The notes below the pieces were generated by a model, which saw only the letters and a program-made list of their open reading frames with translations, did not search any database and had not been told where the DNA came from. Of a DNA stretch of 64,000 bases, positions 50,397 through 58,810 are shown piece after piece; position 1 is the stretch's first letter, and each line of letters starts with the position of its first letter. The translations under genes and the position numbers were made by a program. This DNA comes from Alphaproteobacteria bacterium (GTDB lineage Bacteria > Pseudomonadota > Alphaproteobacteria > UBA8366 > Aestuariispiraceae): positions 62,001-126,000 of the forward strand of contig SPJV01000074.1 in NCBI GenBank assembly GCA_006844765.1. The letters run 5' to 3'.

Positions 50397-51338
50397 ATGA
50401 CCATTCCTTCCACATTCAAAGATCGCCTAAAGTTACCAGCGATTGCGGCACCAATGTTTCTTGTGTCCGGCCCTGACCTTGTCGTTGAGACATGCCAAGC
50501 TGGAGTTATTGGGACGTTCCCGGCGCTCAATCAACGCACATCGGAAGGCTACTCAGAATGGCTTGCCGAAATTCAATCGCGCCTCGATCTGACGCCCGAC
50601 GCGGCCCCTTATGGGGTCAATCTGATTGTCCATAAAAGCAACACGCGGTTGGATGCTGATCTGCAAGTTTCTAAGGATCACAAGGTGCCGTTGATCATCA
50701 CGTCACTCGGTGCGGTGAAGGAAGTGGTGGATGAAATACATTCCTATGGCGGTGTGGTGTATCACGATGTGACCAACATGCGGCATGCACGAAAAGCTGC
50801 AGCCGCCGGTGTTGATGGATTGATTGCTGTTTGTGCGGGGGCTGGTGGTCATGCGGGTCGATTGAACCCATTCGCCATGATCGCAGAAATTCGTGAGTTC
50901 TATACAGGAACGATCATCCTGTCCGGCGCGATCAGTTCAGGTGAACAAATCGCCGCGGCGCGTTTGATGGGAGCTGACCTTGGTTATCTTGGCACCAGAT
51001 TTGTCGCAACTGCAGAATCGATGGCGGTTCAGAAGTACAAAACAATGATCCTCGAGTGTGACGCCTCAGACATTGAATACACACCAAATATATCCGGGGT
51101 GCATGCCAGCTTTTTGCGACCAAGCCTGATTGCGGCCGGGCTCGACCCTGACAATCTGGCACCACATGGCGAATTGGAAATGAACGAAGAGGCCAAGATC
51201 TGGAAAACGCTTTGGTCTGCCGGGCACGGCACGGGAACAGTGCATGATATTCCCACAACAGCCGAACTTTGCAAAAGGCTCATCGATGAATATCGAGCGG
51301 CGATGACGAAGGCTGCAATAGATCGCTTTGCCGCCTAA
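50397..51338 (+). CDS. Nitronate-monooxygenase-like NAD(P)H flavin oxidoreductase
   Basis: 313 residues, an FMN TIM-barrel: KLPAIAAPMFLVSGPDLVVETCQAGVIGTFPALN at the N-terminus, CAGAGGHAGRLNPFAMIAEI with the G-G-H active-site block, and LSGAISSGEQIAAARLMGADLGYLGTRF for the phosphate site. Family members oxidise nitronates or act as 2-enoyl-CoA-type reductases; the neighbours suggest a role in acyl-CoA metabolism. Starts the + strand half of the locus and is followed by the TetR gene with an overlapping frame. Confidence 0.9.
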   Translation: MTIPSTFKDRLKLPAIAAPMFLVSGPDLVVETCQAGVIGTFPALNQRTSEGYSEWLAEIQSRLDLTPDAAPYGVNLIVHKSNTRLDADLQVSKDHKVPLIITSLGAVKEVVDEIHSYGGVVYHDVTNMRHARKAAAAGVDGLIAVCAGAGGHAGRLNPFAMIAEIREFYTGTIILSGAISSGEQIAAARLMGADLGYLGTRFVATAESMAVQKYKTMILECDASDIEYTPNISGVHASFLRPSLIAAGLDPDNLAPHGELEMNEEAKIWKTLWSAGHGTGTVHDIPTTAELCKRLIDEYRAAMTKAAIDRFAA

Positions 51339-51360
51339 GCCAGAGAAAGGCCACGCAATC

Positions 51361-51987
51361 ATGGCAACAATTGCAAAGATAGACTCGCCTTGGGGCTCGC
51401 AATCTGATCGGGAAGCCAAACGAAACAGTAAACGCCAGGCAGTGCTGGACACAGCCGTGCGGCTCTTCAATGCAAAGGGTTTCCAAGCAACGTCGCTGGA
51501 CTATGTTGCACAAGCATTGAGCGTCACAAAACCTACAATATATCACTACTTTTCCAACAAGGATGACATCCTCTTCGAATGTCTGCGCCTTGGCATGCGT
51601 CAAATCCAATCCGCAATTGGCGAAGTACAGCAAAGTGCCGCCACCGGGCGTGACCGTTTAGAAGTGTTTGCCGTCGCTTATGCCCTGACAATGACCCAGG
51701 AATTTGGGATGTGCACCATTCGCACTTCTGACGATCAACTTTCCGCCAAAAGTCGGAAGGAATTTCGCGCCTTGAAAAGGGAAATTCATGAATCCCTTCA
51801 AGCCATCATCGAAGACGGTATGAAAGATGGCTCCTTGATTGAAGGGGATGCGCGCCTAACCGCATTCACCATGGCCGGTGCGATCAACTGGATTGGCCGG
51901 TGGTATCGTCCGGATCAAAGCATGTCGCCGGATCAAGTGGCACAGGGAGTCGTCAGCAACCTGATGACCGGACTGGTGGCGCGATAA
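51361..51987 (+). CDS. TetR-family transcriptional regulator
   Basis: 208 residues from ATG 51361. The N-terminal HTH reads NAKGFQATSLDYVAQALSVTKPTIYHYFSNKDDIL, typical of TetR. The C-terminal ligand domain (~85-205) resembles TetR_C regulators of fatty-acid or aromatic degradation. It probably represses the promoter at 50336 via the TTACTC palindrome and is released by an acyl-CoA. It precedes the second acyl-CoA ligase by 55 bp. Confidence 0.93.
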   Translation: MATIAKIDSPWGSQSDREAKRNSKRQAVLDTAVRLFNAKGFQATSLDYVAQALSVTKPTIYHYFSNKDDILFECLRLGMRQIQSAIGEVQQSAATGRDRLEVFAVAYALTMTQEFGMCTIRTSDDQLSAKSRKEFRALKREIHESLQAIIEDGMKDGSLIEGDARLTAFTMAGAINWIGRWYRPDQSMSPDQVAQGVVSNLMTGLVAR

Positions 51988-52042
51988 CGAACGCCGTCTG
52001 AACCGACACCCTGAGATGACGATCCGCAAGAGGAGATTCCCA

Positions 52043-53656
52043 ATGACGCATGACCCCCTGCAACGAGCCCCCTTACAACAAGCCTATGTCCCGGCGACTG
52101 ATGAAGTCGCGTTTCTGGATATCACAATCGGCGATTTGCTTAGGCTCCAAGCCAAGAACTACGGGGATCATGAAGCCGTCGTAGAAGCCGGAGCAGACGG
52201 TCAAACCGCGCGCCGCTGGACTTATTCCGAGCTGACCAAAGATGCGGAGGCCATTGCGCGGCGGCTTGCTGCGGAGTTCGCGCCTGGTGAGCGGGTCGTC
52301 GTCTGGTCACAAAATGGACCGGAATGGGTGTTGTTTGAAATCGCCGCCGCTATGGCGGGTCTTGTTCTTGTCACGGCAAACCCATCCTTTCGGGCGCAGG
52401 AGCTACAATACGTTTTGCAACAATCCGGCGCGGTCGCGTTGTTTCATGGCGCGGTTGCTCGGGGAATGCCTCTCAAGCCAATCGCGGACGAGGCTACAAA
52501 GGATCTATCGAAATCCGTAACTGTGAGAAATCTGGTCGATGTCTGCGAAGATCGTTCTGAAACAGGCGCCCTTCCCGAGGTGCTGCCCAATGATCCGGCC
52601 CAAATCCAATACACATCCGGCACGACAGGATTTCCAAAAGGGGCATTGTTACCGCATCGCGGCCTTGTGAATAACGCACGTTTCAGTGCCGGGCGCTCAA
52701 ACCTTGGCCCCGAACATACGCACCTGCACCTCTTGCCGATGTTCCATACCGGCGGCTGCGGCACCGTAACGCTTGGGGTTCTTCAAGCCGGAGCGCGTAT
52801 GGTCTTGATTGAGGAATTCAATCCAAGTCTGGCGGGTGAGCTAATCGAAACGCAGGGCATCACGCATTTCATCGGTGTGCCAACGATGCTTTTGGCAATA
52901 TTGAACGCGTATCATACGAAGTCTTTTGAAACCAAGACTTTGCAATATGTTCTATCCGGGGGCGCCATGGTTGCCCCCGCTGTTGCCCGCGAAGTTCAAG
53001 AAGTCTTTGGCTGTAAATTTGAGACGGTCTACGGGCAAACCGAATACTGCCCACTTATCTCGCAACATGGCCCTGAGGATGACCTTGACGATATCTGCAA
53101 CTCTGTCGGACGCGCATTGCCACAGACCGAAATTTCAATCCGCAGAGCGGCTGACAACACAGTCGCTAACATAGGGGAAACTGGCGAGATTTGTGCGCGC
53201 GGCCCTTGTGTCATGATTGGCTACAACGACAATCCAGAAGCAACAGCGGCGACCGTCGACGCAGACGGCTGGCTTCATACAGGTGACTTGGGCGAGATGG
53301 ATGACCGCGGTTTCTTAAAGGTCACGGGCCGACTGAAAGAGATGATCATTCGCGGCGGCGAGAACCTATTTCCTGCCGAAATCGAAAACACTCTATTGGA
53401 CCATCCCGACGTTGCAAATGTGGCTGTGGTCGGCCTGCCGGATGACAGTCTCGGTGAAATCGTTGCCGCATTTATTACACCTGTCAAAGGGGCCGACTGC
53501 AATTCAACCGCGCTGAAACACTATTGTCGTCAACATCTGTCTCCTCAAAAAACGCCGGTTGTATGGAAGCACGCAGCCAGTTTTCCATTGACCGGGCCCG
53601 GCAAAATTCAAAAATTCAAGCTGGTCGAAACATCGGAAGACTACCCCGATTTGTAA
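52043..53656 (+). CDS. Acyl-CoA synthetase (AMP-binding, ANL family)
   Basis: 537 residues from ATG 52043, with AGGAG 7-8 nt upstream; 52016 is an upstream ATG without such a site. IQYTSGTTGFPKGALLPH, VYGQTEYCPLISQ, GWLHTGDLGEMDDRGFLKVTGRLKEMIIRGGENLFPAEIE and C-terminal LTGPGKIQKFKL with the catalytic Lys. It differs from the other ligase here and is closer to the cyclohexanecarboxylate/fatty-acyl type ('RGGEN' form). Two ligases in one locus suggest two acids or two steps. Confidence 0.92.
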   Translation: MTHDPLQRAPLQQAYVPATDEVAFLDITIGDLLRLQAKNYGDHEAVVEAGADGQTARRWTYSELTKDAEAIARRLAAEFAPGERVVVWSQNGPEWVLFEIAAAMAGLVLVTANPSFRAQELQYVLQQSGAVALFHGAVARGMPLKPIADEATKDLSKSVTVRNLVDVCEDRSETGALPEVLPNDPAQIQYTSGTTGFPKGALLPHRGLVNNARFSAGRSNLGPEHTHLHLLPMFHTGGCGTVTLGVLQAGARMVLIEEFNPSLAGELIETQGITHFIGVPTMLLAILNAYHTKSFETKTLQYVLSGGAMVAPAVAREVQEVFGCKFETVYGQTEYCPLISQHGPEDDLDDICNSVGRALPQTEISIRRAADNTVANIGETGEICARGPCVMIGYNDNPEATAATVDADGWLHTGDLGEMDDRGFLKVTGRLKEMIIRGGENLFPAEIENTLLDHPDVANVAVVGLPDDSLGEIVAAFITPVKGADCNSTALKHYCRQHLSPQKTPVVWKHAASFPLTGPGKIQKFKLVETSEDYPDL

Positions 53657-54046
53657 TAGCCGTGAGGGTACCAACGTTGACGGCCAAGCGAACTTACACC
53701 CAAAGTTTCTAGTCCACGTCGGATAGCCATTTGAAACATTCAGTGGCAATCGCCAAGGCTAATTCGGCGGGGTTCTGGATGGCCAACGCCGTCGAAACCC
53801 AATCACATCAAATCGGACGCACACAAAAGCACTCCAGGAACTAGTGCCAAGCATCAACCTGTGTAATTCTATCTGGAGCCTCAACACTATTTAGTCTGAA
53901 ACTGCCCTTCCTGGAGATCGATCTGGCAACCGAGGGCGCATCTGTCCGGGTTCGCCAAATTCTAAAAAGTAACTTGAAGCAGAACGTGGCAATGCCTAAT
54001 GCTACCCCCCTTATCTGGACTGCGAATTAAAAAGGGAATTGCTTGA
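53657..54046. other. Intergenic region with an IS6-end scar
   Basis: No supportable gene. TTTAGTCTGAAACTGCCC near 53890-53907 resembles the IS6 right end TTTAATCTGACAGCGCC. The remaining sequence shows no recognisable element. A Shine-Dalgarno-like AAGGGAA lies ~8 nt before the CitE start at 54047. Confidence 0.5.
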
Positions 54047-54910
54047 ATGACAAAACGAGATCCTCGCCCCCGGCGCAGTTTTATCTTCGCGCCGGGCCTA
54101 CGGCCCGATATGTACCCGAAGGCACTCGCGTCAGGCGCCGATATCGTTTGTGTTGAGTTGGAAGACGGCATCGCGCCCAAGGACAAAGCGGTAGCGCGTC
54201 AAAACGCACTGGCACTCTTCGCCGAACCGCAGGCCGATGATGGGGTCGAACGGATTTTGCGCATCAACTCAATTCGCGAACGGTTCGGGATTGAGGACGT
54301 GCAGGCGATATTGTCGGCCGAGCAACCGCCGCCCGCCCTGATGATGCCAAAGGTACGCACACCGGACGAGGTCCAAATGCTGGACCAGCTTCTGAGCGAA
54401 GCAGGTCATGCAACGCGTCTGCATGTGATCATCGAAACGAACGCTGCCCTGGAAGCCGCTTACGACATCGCCCATTGTTCTGATCGGATCGACGCCTTAT
54501 TCTTCGGTGGCGTCGACATGGCAGCCGAATTGCGGTGCAAGAATGCCTGGGAGCCCCTTCTTTATGCCCGGTCCCGGGTCGTGCATGCGGCGGCAAGTGC
54601 GGAACTTGATGTTATCGACGTTCCTTTCCTAGACCTTGAAGACCCCGATGGGATGCGGATCGCGGCTGAACAGGCCCGCGACCTCGGTTTCTCCGGCAAA
54701 GGATCAGTCCATCCAAAACAGATTGCGGCGCTGAACGATGTATTCACCCCCACGGCAGACCAGATCGCCAGGGCGCGGCGCATCATCGAAGAATTTGAAG
54801 CAGCCGATTCCGGACTGGTCGTGATCGATGGGAAACTGATCGAGAAACCGGTGTTGCGCGACATGTATCGGATTGTTGCTATCGCGAACCGGATGAATAT
54901 CAAAGGCTGA
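54047..54910 (+). CDS. CitE-like CoA-ester lyase (HpcH/HpaI aldolase superfamily)
   Basis: 287 residues. RRSFIFAPGLRPDMYPKAL, DIVCVELEDGIAPKDKAVAR (metal-binding Glu/Asp), LHVIIETNAALEAAYDIAH with the catalytic Glu, DALFFGGVDMAAELR and GFSGKGSVHPKQIAALNDVF are the CitE/Mcl landmarks. It cleaves or forms 3-hydroxyacyl-CoA or malyl-/citramalyl-CoA-type esters. It ends the catabolic block and may act on a product of the beta-oxidation genes. Confidence 0.9.
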   Translation: MTKRDPRPRRSFIFAPGLRPDMYPKALASGADIVCVELEDGIAPKDKAVARQNALALFAEPQADDGVERILRINSIRERFGIEDVQAILSAEQPPPALMMPKVRTPDEVQMLDQLLSEAGHATRLHVIIETNAALEAAYDIAHCSDRIDALFFGGVDMAAELRCKNAWEPLLYARSRVVHAAASAELDVIDVPFLDLEDPDGMRIAAEQARDLGFSGKGSVHPKQIAALNDVFTPTADQIARARRIIEEFEAADSGLVVIDGKLIEKPVLRDMYRIVAIANRMNIKG

Positions 54911-54948
54911 CAATTTAACTGCGCCACTCAATAGCATTGCCTACTCAC

Positions 54949-55112
54949 GGCACTGTCAGAGATAACGCGAAGGAACCAACGGGGCTCCAAGACTCCAGCT
55001 TCTAAGCGGCTCATGATGCCCAGTCGGTCAACGCTGCTGAACGACGTGCTTTGAACGTTGGACGATTGATCAAATGGCGTTCGCGGTTGAAGTGTTGTGG
55101 ATGCTTGCGGAG
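54949..55112 (-). mobile_element. IS6 remnant, C-terminal end, left of the esterase gene
   Basis: Begins GGCACTGTCAGAGATAAC like the intact IS6 left end, and the minus strand then reads QHFNRERHLINRPTFKARRSAALTDWAS-stop, matching the transposase tail (HFNLERHLINRATFKTRRAEAL). The frame is interrupted toward the N-terminus and no catalytic part remains. Confidence 0.85.
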
Positions 55113-55124
55113 ATGGAAACGCCA

Positions 55125-55949
55125 TCACTGCGTCCGTTCAATCAACCAGTCCAGCCCTTCGGCAACCCATTCTGCAGGGATACTGTGTCCTTTGTCATGA
55201 AGACAGAGCTGCAATTCACGCCCGCTCGAGCAACCGTTCCAACTTTCACAGCGCAATCGATGGTCCCCCACTGGCATACTGACACCGTCATTCGGACAGC
55301 CGTTCATCCGTTTTAGAACATCTAAGCCGTCCGGGATCGGCATTGAATTGTAAACGCCAACCTCATCAAAGGCGACGACACGATCCGCCAGTCCATGAAT
55401 ATGGCGCAGATGAACCGGGCCGGTTGGACAATCCGCAGGGGTATCGTTCCAGAAACCACCGGCAATCGGTGCAAATCCCGTGAATTGATCGCCCGCGTAA
55501 CAAGCAAGGTTCCAGACCATCGACGCGCCCCGTGAAAACCCGGAGGCCAAGATCACGCGTTCATCAATCGGCCAGCGTTTTCGAATGTCAGCAAGCACCG
55601 TCTTTGCATAGGCAAGCTCATCGCGCCCGCCTTCATTTCGACCTGGGCCAATCTGCCGCCAATATCCGCGCTGCGCCCAAGGTGCAACAAACAACGCCCC
55701 ACGCTTAGTGGCAGCATTCACCATCGCCTTATTGCGAAAGGTTCCCTCTGGTGAGCTATTCCAACCGTGGAAGTAAACAATAACCGGCAAGGGGGTCTGC
55801 CCATCCCAGTCAGCTGGCGACGCGGCAAGATAGTAGCCGCCATCCACTTCACACCGCCCCTCAACCCCACAACTTGCATCCGCAGATCTGGGCATGGCCA
55901 GCATGGCAATAGCGAAAGAAATCGCTACGATCAGATTAAGACGGCCCAT
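55125..55949 (-). CDS. Secreted poly(3-hydroxybutyrate)-depolymerase-like / feruloyl-esterase-like hydrolase
   Basis: 274 residues from ATG 55949; ATGs at 55961 and 55994 extend the frame. Signal peptide (GRLNLIVAISFAIAMLAMPRSADA). PVIVYFHGWNSSPEGTF is the oxyanion loop, ASGFSRGASMVWNLACY holds the Ser nucleophile in G-x-S-x-G, and HDKGHSIP the His. Multiple Cys suggest disulfides in the periplasm. It belongs to the LpqC/polyhydroxybutyrate depolymerase-type alpha/beta hydrolases; substrate unknown. It is bracketed by inverted IS6 remnants, and its 5' region is duplicated at 58407. Confidence 0.85.
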   Translation of the reverse strand: MGRLNLIVAISFAIAMLAMPRSADASCGVEGRCEVDGGYYLAASPADWDGQTPLPVIVYFHGWNSSPEGTFRNKAMVNAATKRGALFVAPWAQRGYWRQIGPGRNEGGRDELAYAKTVLADIRKRWPIDERVILASGFSRGASMVWNLACYAGDQFTGFAPIAGGFWNDTPADCPTGPVHLRHIHGLADRVVAFDEVGVYNSMPIPDGLDVLKRMNGCPNDGVSMPVGDHRLRCESWNGCSSGRELQLCLHDKGHSIPAEWVAEGLDWLIERTQ

Positions 55950-56098
55950 CGCGAAAATCATCCTTAGACGTTTGCTTCTGCTCGACAAAATCACCGGTGT
56001 TCAGCATGCAATGCCATTCACAACGATCAACTAACATCTCCGTGAGGCCAGTTGAGCATCGAAACTTAGAAGCCACTCTCCCAAATGAGGACTGATCC
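55908..56098. repeat. 191 bp direct repeat, copy 1 (5' end of the esterase gene and upstream)
   Basis: Matches 58407-58597 base for base at a constant offset of 2499 with about 11 mismatches by eye and no gaps (~94%). It covers the signal-peptide start of the esterase and its upstream region, ending at the start of the next IS6 remnant. Confidence 0.92.
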
Positions 56099-56202
56099 GA
56101 TGATGCACCACAGCAGCGCTGACCGACTGAGCATCATTAGCCGCTTAGAACTTAGAGTCTTAGACCACCGGTTGGTTCGTTCGTCTTATCTCTGACAGTA
56201 CC
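56099..56202 (+). mobile_element. IS6 remnant, C-terminal end, right of the esterase gene
   Basis: The plus strand carries CAGCAGCGCTGACCGACTGA..CATCATTAGCCGC (the transposase tail AALTDWAS) and ends TTATCTCTGACAGTACC at 56186-56202, an IS6 terminus. Its orientation is opposite to the remnant at 54949, so the pair forms an inverted bracket with both outer ends preserved. Confidence 0.8.
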
Positions 56203-56270
56203 GGCAACACCTTCAACCGCTTCAGCGTCTACGCGGTCATAGCGCTTTAACCTTTGAGTTTGTCATTGAC

Positions 56271-57155
56271 CTATGGAAAGTAACATTCACCGAAGGGCCT
56301 GACTGGGTCTAAGAGACCATGCAGATCTTGCGAAAACTCCCGCACATGCTCTTTGATCAAGGCCTCGGTGACCTTAGTAAACATGAATCGATTTCTCTCA
56401 GTATCTTCCCCTAGGTACTCCCTGTTCCACCATAAGGGTTGTTTTGCCCAATAAACTTTACGCAAAAGATACGCATCCAATTCCAACAATTCTTGTTTTA
56501 ATGTTATCTCTCTCAACTCTGTTCTAAACGCGGATTGAGGGACCGCATCTGAAGTTCTTCCGCCCAAATAGGTTCGGGGAAGTGCCAGCCAAACAGCCCT
56601 TTCCCAATCGCCATCAAGCCTGCTTGGAACAACTATTGTGAGAGATTTGTCGAGTCCAAATCGGTCTTTTTGAACTGAGAATTGTGTAACTGCTCGCCCT
56701 GATGAATCGAGTTCTAAGAGATCTGCCAGAAATTTTGATCCGTTTTGACCCCCAAGTTCCGCAACGGTTTGTACTGCGGAATGTCGCGACGCGTCCGAAA
56801 AAGAAGCGGCAATAACGATGATTGCATCACCCAACTCATTCTTCCGATGCAAACGAACCGGCGGCCCGCGCTTGCATGTTTCATGGACAAACAATGCAAC
56901 AATATTCGCGTAACGAATTATCGTTGAGTCCCGTCCAAGGCTGTTCTGATCATCATCGGCGACATAGGCAGCGAACGCCACTTCATCGCGAAAAAACCGA
57001 AGGTTACCATCCCACTCGTTCCCGCCCAGGATAATGTCAAAAAAATACTGCTCAAGAGCATCAATAGTCGGTGGCTGGTCGGCTGCATAGCTATGATTAT
57101 GAGGAGAAGCGAATAATGATGCGGCAAGAAAAAATAGTACAAAAACCCCTCGCAT
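56271..57155 (-). CDS. Secreted protein of unknown function
   Basis: 294 residues from ATG 57155; the frame is open to 57461 but the extension is a low-complexity, GC-rich sequence and the signal peptide (RGVFVLFFLAASLFASPHNHSYA) starts at 57155. The mature part is all-alpha/beta mixed (IDALEQYFFDIILGGNEWDG, AFAAYVADDDQNSLGRDSTIIRYA, ALFVHETCKRGPPVRLHRK, FSVQKDRFGLDKSLTIVV) with no recognised motif; a resemblance to DUF2927 secreted proteins is weak. A GC-rich block lies upstream, so the promoter may be foreign to the gene. Confidence 0.55.
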   Translation of the reverse strand: MRGVFVLFFLAASLFASPHNHSYAADQPPTIDALEQYFFDIILGGNEWDGNLRFFRDEVAFAAYVADDDQNSLGRDSTIIRYANIVALFVHETCKRGPPVRLHRKNELGDAIIVIAASFSDASRHSAVQTVAELGGQNGSKFLADLLELDSSGRAVTQFSVQKDRFGLDKSLTIVVPSRLDGDWERAVWLALPRTYLGGRTSDAVPQSAFRTELREITLKQELLELDAYLLRKVYWAKQPLWWNREYLGEDTERNRFMFTKVTEALIKEHVREFSQDLHGLLDPVRPFGECYFP

Positions 57156-57673
57156 AACCACGCCCTTTGGTTGGCAGACCACGATGCGGGTACTGTGGGC
57201 AGCAGGGGATGATTGCTTTGTCGCTTCCCGATCAAACCGTGGTCTGGATGAGGCCCTGGTGTGGTCTTCACGCACCATCGTTGGACGACGCAACTCAAGG
57301 AGCCCGGGGCCTTTTGGGGCGGCGGGGCGCGGCGTTGTCGTTGGTCTGGCTGAGACCATCAAGATACCATCCTCTTCTTCAGACGGGACTCTCAAGCATG
57401 CGGAGAGCCACGCGGGTTTTGGGGAGGGTTCGTGCTGCGACGGCTCAGACCCTGGTGCCAAGCCTCTCCCCAGGGGCTTGGACGGGGGTCGTTTCGGTTG
57501 TGACTGCCTGATGGGCCTATGCGGGTCCCCACCCTACTGTACTATACACATCGGCGGTAATATGAACCATGGCACCGTCGGATATCAATGCATCAAGCGT
57601 ATCAGACTGCGCGAAGGACAAGAGCGCCCCATTATCTACCGCTCGCAGAAAAGCCGGCTGATCGGTCATTTTA
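57156..57673. other. GC-rich, unclassified region
   Basis: About 57170-57540 is visibly richer in G and C than its surroundings, with repeats such as GGGGCGGCGGGGCGCGG. Long frames exist on both strands (for example 57184-57687 plus) but none shows a protein family or ribosome site, and codon use looks compositional. Possibly a remnant of a high-GC mobile element. Confidence 0.45.
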
Positions 57674-58060
57674 TCACGCCCCTTTAGATAGAATTCGGCG
57701 GTCCGACTTCAGGTGATCTATGATCTCCTTACATTCAGGATCATCCGGACACTGACCGTCCGCCATGTACATAAGTGACCCACTGACATAATCGAAACAC
57801 GGATAGACATACGGCAACCTGTGATTGAACAAATACATATCGACGAACGACCCAAGGAAATGGCCCAATGATTTTCGATCGCGCTCCGGATTCCTTCTTT
57901 TCCATGCAGCGATCGACAGAGTCATCTGCCAGTACTCTTCGTGATTTCGGGCGAACTTCATGTACTTGATAGCTTCTTCAAGAGGCATAACGTTTTCCGA
58001 AAACATGAAGGCAACTTCTTCTCTCTCAGAATCCGATTTTGGATGGGATAGCTTTGTCAA
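57674..58060 (-). CDS. Hypothetical protein
   Basis: 128 residues with no signal peptide or membrane segment. NVMPLEEAIKYMKFARNHEEYWQMTLSIAAWKRRNPERDRKSLGHFLGSFVDMYLFNHRLPYVYPCFDYVSGSLMYM is helical and well formed, and DGQCPDDPECKEIIDHLKSDRR is a charged tail with Cys residues. No family recognised. Its size and lone position in a mobile region would fit an immunity or accessory protein, but this is a guess. Confidence 0.5.
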   Translation of the reverse strand: MTKLSHPKSDSEREEVAFMFSENVMPLEEAIKYMKFARNHEEYWQMTLSIAAWKRRNPERDRKSLGHFLGSFVDMYLFNHRLPYVYPCFDYVSGSLMYMADGQCPDDPECKEIIDHLKSDRRILSKGA

Positions 58061-58406
58061 AAGCTCGTTGTACTCTCTCCATCACGAGAATTGGCTCATC
58101 GGAACCCAAGGGCGCGGATCGTCTTCGTTCTCTGATTTGTCGCTCATTGTTGACCTCGAACTCATTTGTATGACTTCTCTGTGGCTCTGACCCACATCTC
58201 AATAGTCAGCAGCACACAACGATTATCGCCACTTTCCTTGGACACGCACACAAACAACTTGCACATCGTCTCTACCAACCACCCAAACATCGTCCTAACC
58301 TCACCATCCGATGGCCCCGTGCAGGCTTTCCGCCGTAGTACTAGCAATCTCTGTCGGGCGGCGATATGGGAGCCGGCGCGACCGCCCGGCGGAAAGCCGT
58401 CATGAG
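58061..58406. other. Non-coding region with an 11 bp inverted repeat
   Basis: No supportable gene. GGCTTTCCGCC (58324-58334) and GGCGGAAAGCC (58388-58398) are perfect inverted repeats 53 bp apart, in front of the duplicated esterase 5' end. They could be the ends of a small lost element or a fold in RNA. Confidence 0.45.
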
Positions 58407-58597
58407 AATAGCGAAAGAAATCGCTACGATCAGATTAAGGCGGCCCATCGCGAAAATCATCCTTAGACCTATGCTTCTGCTCGACAAAATCACCGGTGTT
58501 CAGCATGCAATGCCATTCACAACGATCAACTAACATCTCTTTGAGGCCAGTTGTGTATCGAAACTTAGAAACCGCGCTCCCGAATGAGGACTGATCC
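58407..58597. repeat. 191 bp direct repeat, copy 2 (orphan esterase 5' end)
   Basis: Second copy of 55908-56098. The signal-peptide start of the esterase is present (minus-strand MGRLNLIVAIS) but the gene body is missing; downstream a different sequence follows. Confidence 0.92.
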
Positions 58598-58750
58598 AAA
58601 TGCCATCGCCATGGAGAGAATTTCCGTTGCCGGATTCGTTTCATGCGGATTTCAGCAGCAAACATGGGGCCGAACCAGTTCCACCAATACCGTTGGAGAA
58701 GCTAAGGCCGAGCGTCAATACTCTCAAACCGACTTAGTCTGACTGTGCCC
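58598..58750 (-). mobile_element. IS6 remnant, internal N-terminal part and terminus
   Basis: The minus strand reads RYWWNWFGPMFAAEIRMKRI, then RQRKFSPWRWHLD, matching VRYWWNRFGPMFAAEIRKKRI...SRWRWHLD of the intact IS6 transposase. The N-terminal ~35 codons are deleted and the end TCTCAAACCGACTTAGTCTG..TGTGCCC (to 58750) is an IS6 right terminus. Confidence 0.85.
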
Positions 58751-58810
58751 CGTATCGTGCCTGCTGCGGTCATAAGAAATCGGCACCGAGCCAGACATGA
58801 TATGACATGC

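Noticed and set aside
54941..56210. 8 bp target duplication around the IS6-bracketed esterase
   Set aside because: Flanks CTACTCAC and GGCAACAC do not match.
57156..57461. N-terminal extension of the secreted protein gene
   Set aside because: GC-rich low-complexity translation upstream of a clear signal peptide.
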